Positions 35,401 to 35,618 of a stretch of DNA of 35,618 nucleotides are shown here, piece after piece. Each line of letters starts with the position of its first letter. The first letter of the stretch is position 1. The DNA comes from Cellvibrionales bacterium UBA7375 (GTDB lineage: Bacteria; Pseudomonadota; Gammaproteobacteria; Pseudomonadales; Porticoccaceae). A program made the translations under genes and the position numbers. The stretch lies in the NCBI GenBank assembly GCA_949487135.1, contig CATAJQ010000026.1, positions 1 to 35,618 on the forward strand, given 5' to 3'. The notes below the pieces were generated by a model, which worked only from the letters and a program-made list of their open reading frames with translations, was not told the DNA's origin and searched no databases.

Positions 35401-35618
35401 ATGCCCAAACATACTGTCCTTGTGGTTGATGACGAATCAGCGATTCGAGAAATGCTGAGTATCTCTCTCGATGCTGCTGACTTCAATGTACTGCAGGCAT
35501 CAAATGCGCAGCAGGCTCACGCAATTATAGTAGACCGTCACCCCGATCTAGTGCTTCTAGATTGGATGATGCCGGGCACCTCGGGCCTAGAATTATTACG
35601 TCGGCTTAAACGCGATGA
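35401..35618 (+). CDS. phoB: Phosphate regulon response regulator PhoB (partial, start only)
   Basis: First 72 codons of an OmpR-family regulator, running off the window end. Receiver domain: acidic pair Asp10/Asp11 (VLVVDDESAIREML), phospho-acceptor Asp54 in DLVLLDWMMPGTSGLELL. The LLDW-PG-SG-LLRRLKR pattern is diagnostic for PhoB rather than OmpR or other regulators. The winged-helix DNA-binding domain is outside the window, as is presumably phoR. Start chosen at ATG 35401, with AGAG about 10-15 bases ahead; a short 9-codon frame (35367-35396) lies in the leader. Divergent from slyD. Confidence 0.9.
   Translation, partial: MPKHTVLVVDDESAIREMLSISLDAADFNVLQASNAQQAHAIIVDRHPDLVLLDWMMPGTSGLELLRRLKRD

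Noticed and set aside
1-35618. tRNA, rRNA, CRISPR arrays, insertion sequences or prophage genes
   Set aside because: Searched by eye on both strands; no cloverleaf-like stretch, no spaced repeat array, no transposase or integrase motif was found.

Overview
The window looks like a chromosomal segment of a marine-type gammaproteobacterium with a moderate, roughly 45% G+C genome. The evidence is gene content and order. The run yqiB-cpdA-yqiA-parE next to tolC, the pair gpmI-envC, the trio yibN-grxC-secB and the set glnA-ntrB-ntrC are all gammaproteobacterial arrangements. A placement near the SAR92/Porticoccaceae type of oligotrophic marine bacteria is a guess from overall character, not something shown here. 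No rRNA, tRNA, CRISPR array, insertion sequence or prophage was seen. It is mostly a core-genome region with a few accessory inserts.

Layout. 1-1223 (-): 5' part of tolC. 1522-7560 (+): yqiB, cpdA, yqiA, parE, parC (cAMP hydrolysis, an esterase and both topoisomerase IV subunits). 7573-16004 (-): an RND-type exporter, uup, gpmI, envC and ctpA, read from right to left. 16099-18794 (+): a pyrophosphate-type phosphofructokinase and mpl (peptidoglycan recycling). 18798-19238 (-): dtd. 19343-19915 (+): tag. 19912-22820 (-): a membrane GGDEF gene broken by an in-frame stop, and typA. 23424-27585 (+): glnA and ntrBC, each preceded by a -24/-12 sigma-54 promoter and NtrC-like boxes. 27660-29820 (-): yibN-grxC-secB, and a PHP-domain 5'-3' RNase. 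29875-32017 (+): a SprT-like protease, a GIY-YIG protein, then a GntR/UTRA regulator overlapping a NYN-domain RNase gene. 32010-35225 (-): a small unknown protein, then slyD, a GAPDH and arsJ. 35401-end (+): start of phoB.

Two places deserve most attention. First, GAPDH and ArsJ overlap by 4 bases and form the known arsenate detoxification pair: GAPDH makes 1-arseno-3-phosphoglycerate and ArsJ exports it. No arsR lies nearby. Instead the 68-base gap before the GAPDH gene holds an 18-base sequence matching the PhoB box consensus at 17 of 18 positions, with a -10-like hexamer 10 bases downstream. phoB itself starts about 0.7 kb away, with its own weaker Pho box. This suggests that arsenate export is switched on by phosphate starvation rather than by an arsenic sensor.

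Second, the GntR/UTRA regulator and the NYN RNase share a stop/start overlap (TAATG). They are preceded by three exact copies of the palindrome TGTATATACA, one of them lying between a possible -35 and a perfect TATAAT. This looks like a tightly autoregulated two-gene unit pairing a ligand-sensing repressor with a putative RNase.

Other oddities: the GGDEF gene has both a degenerate signature (SGNQF) and a nonsense codon, with an intact in-frame remainder of the domain beyond it. The RND exporter carries an acidic insert partly built from an 18-base tandem repeat. The YibN rhodanese has no cysteine at all. The phosphofructokinase carries the residues of a PPi-dependent enzyme.
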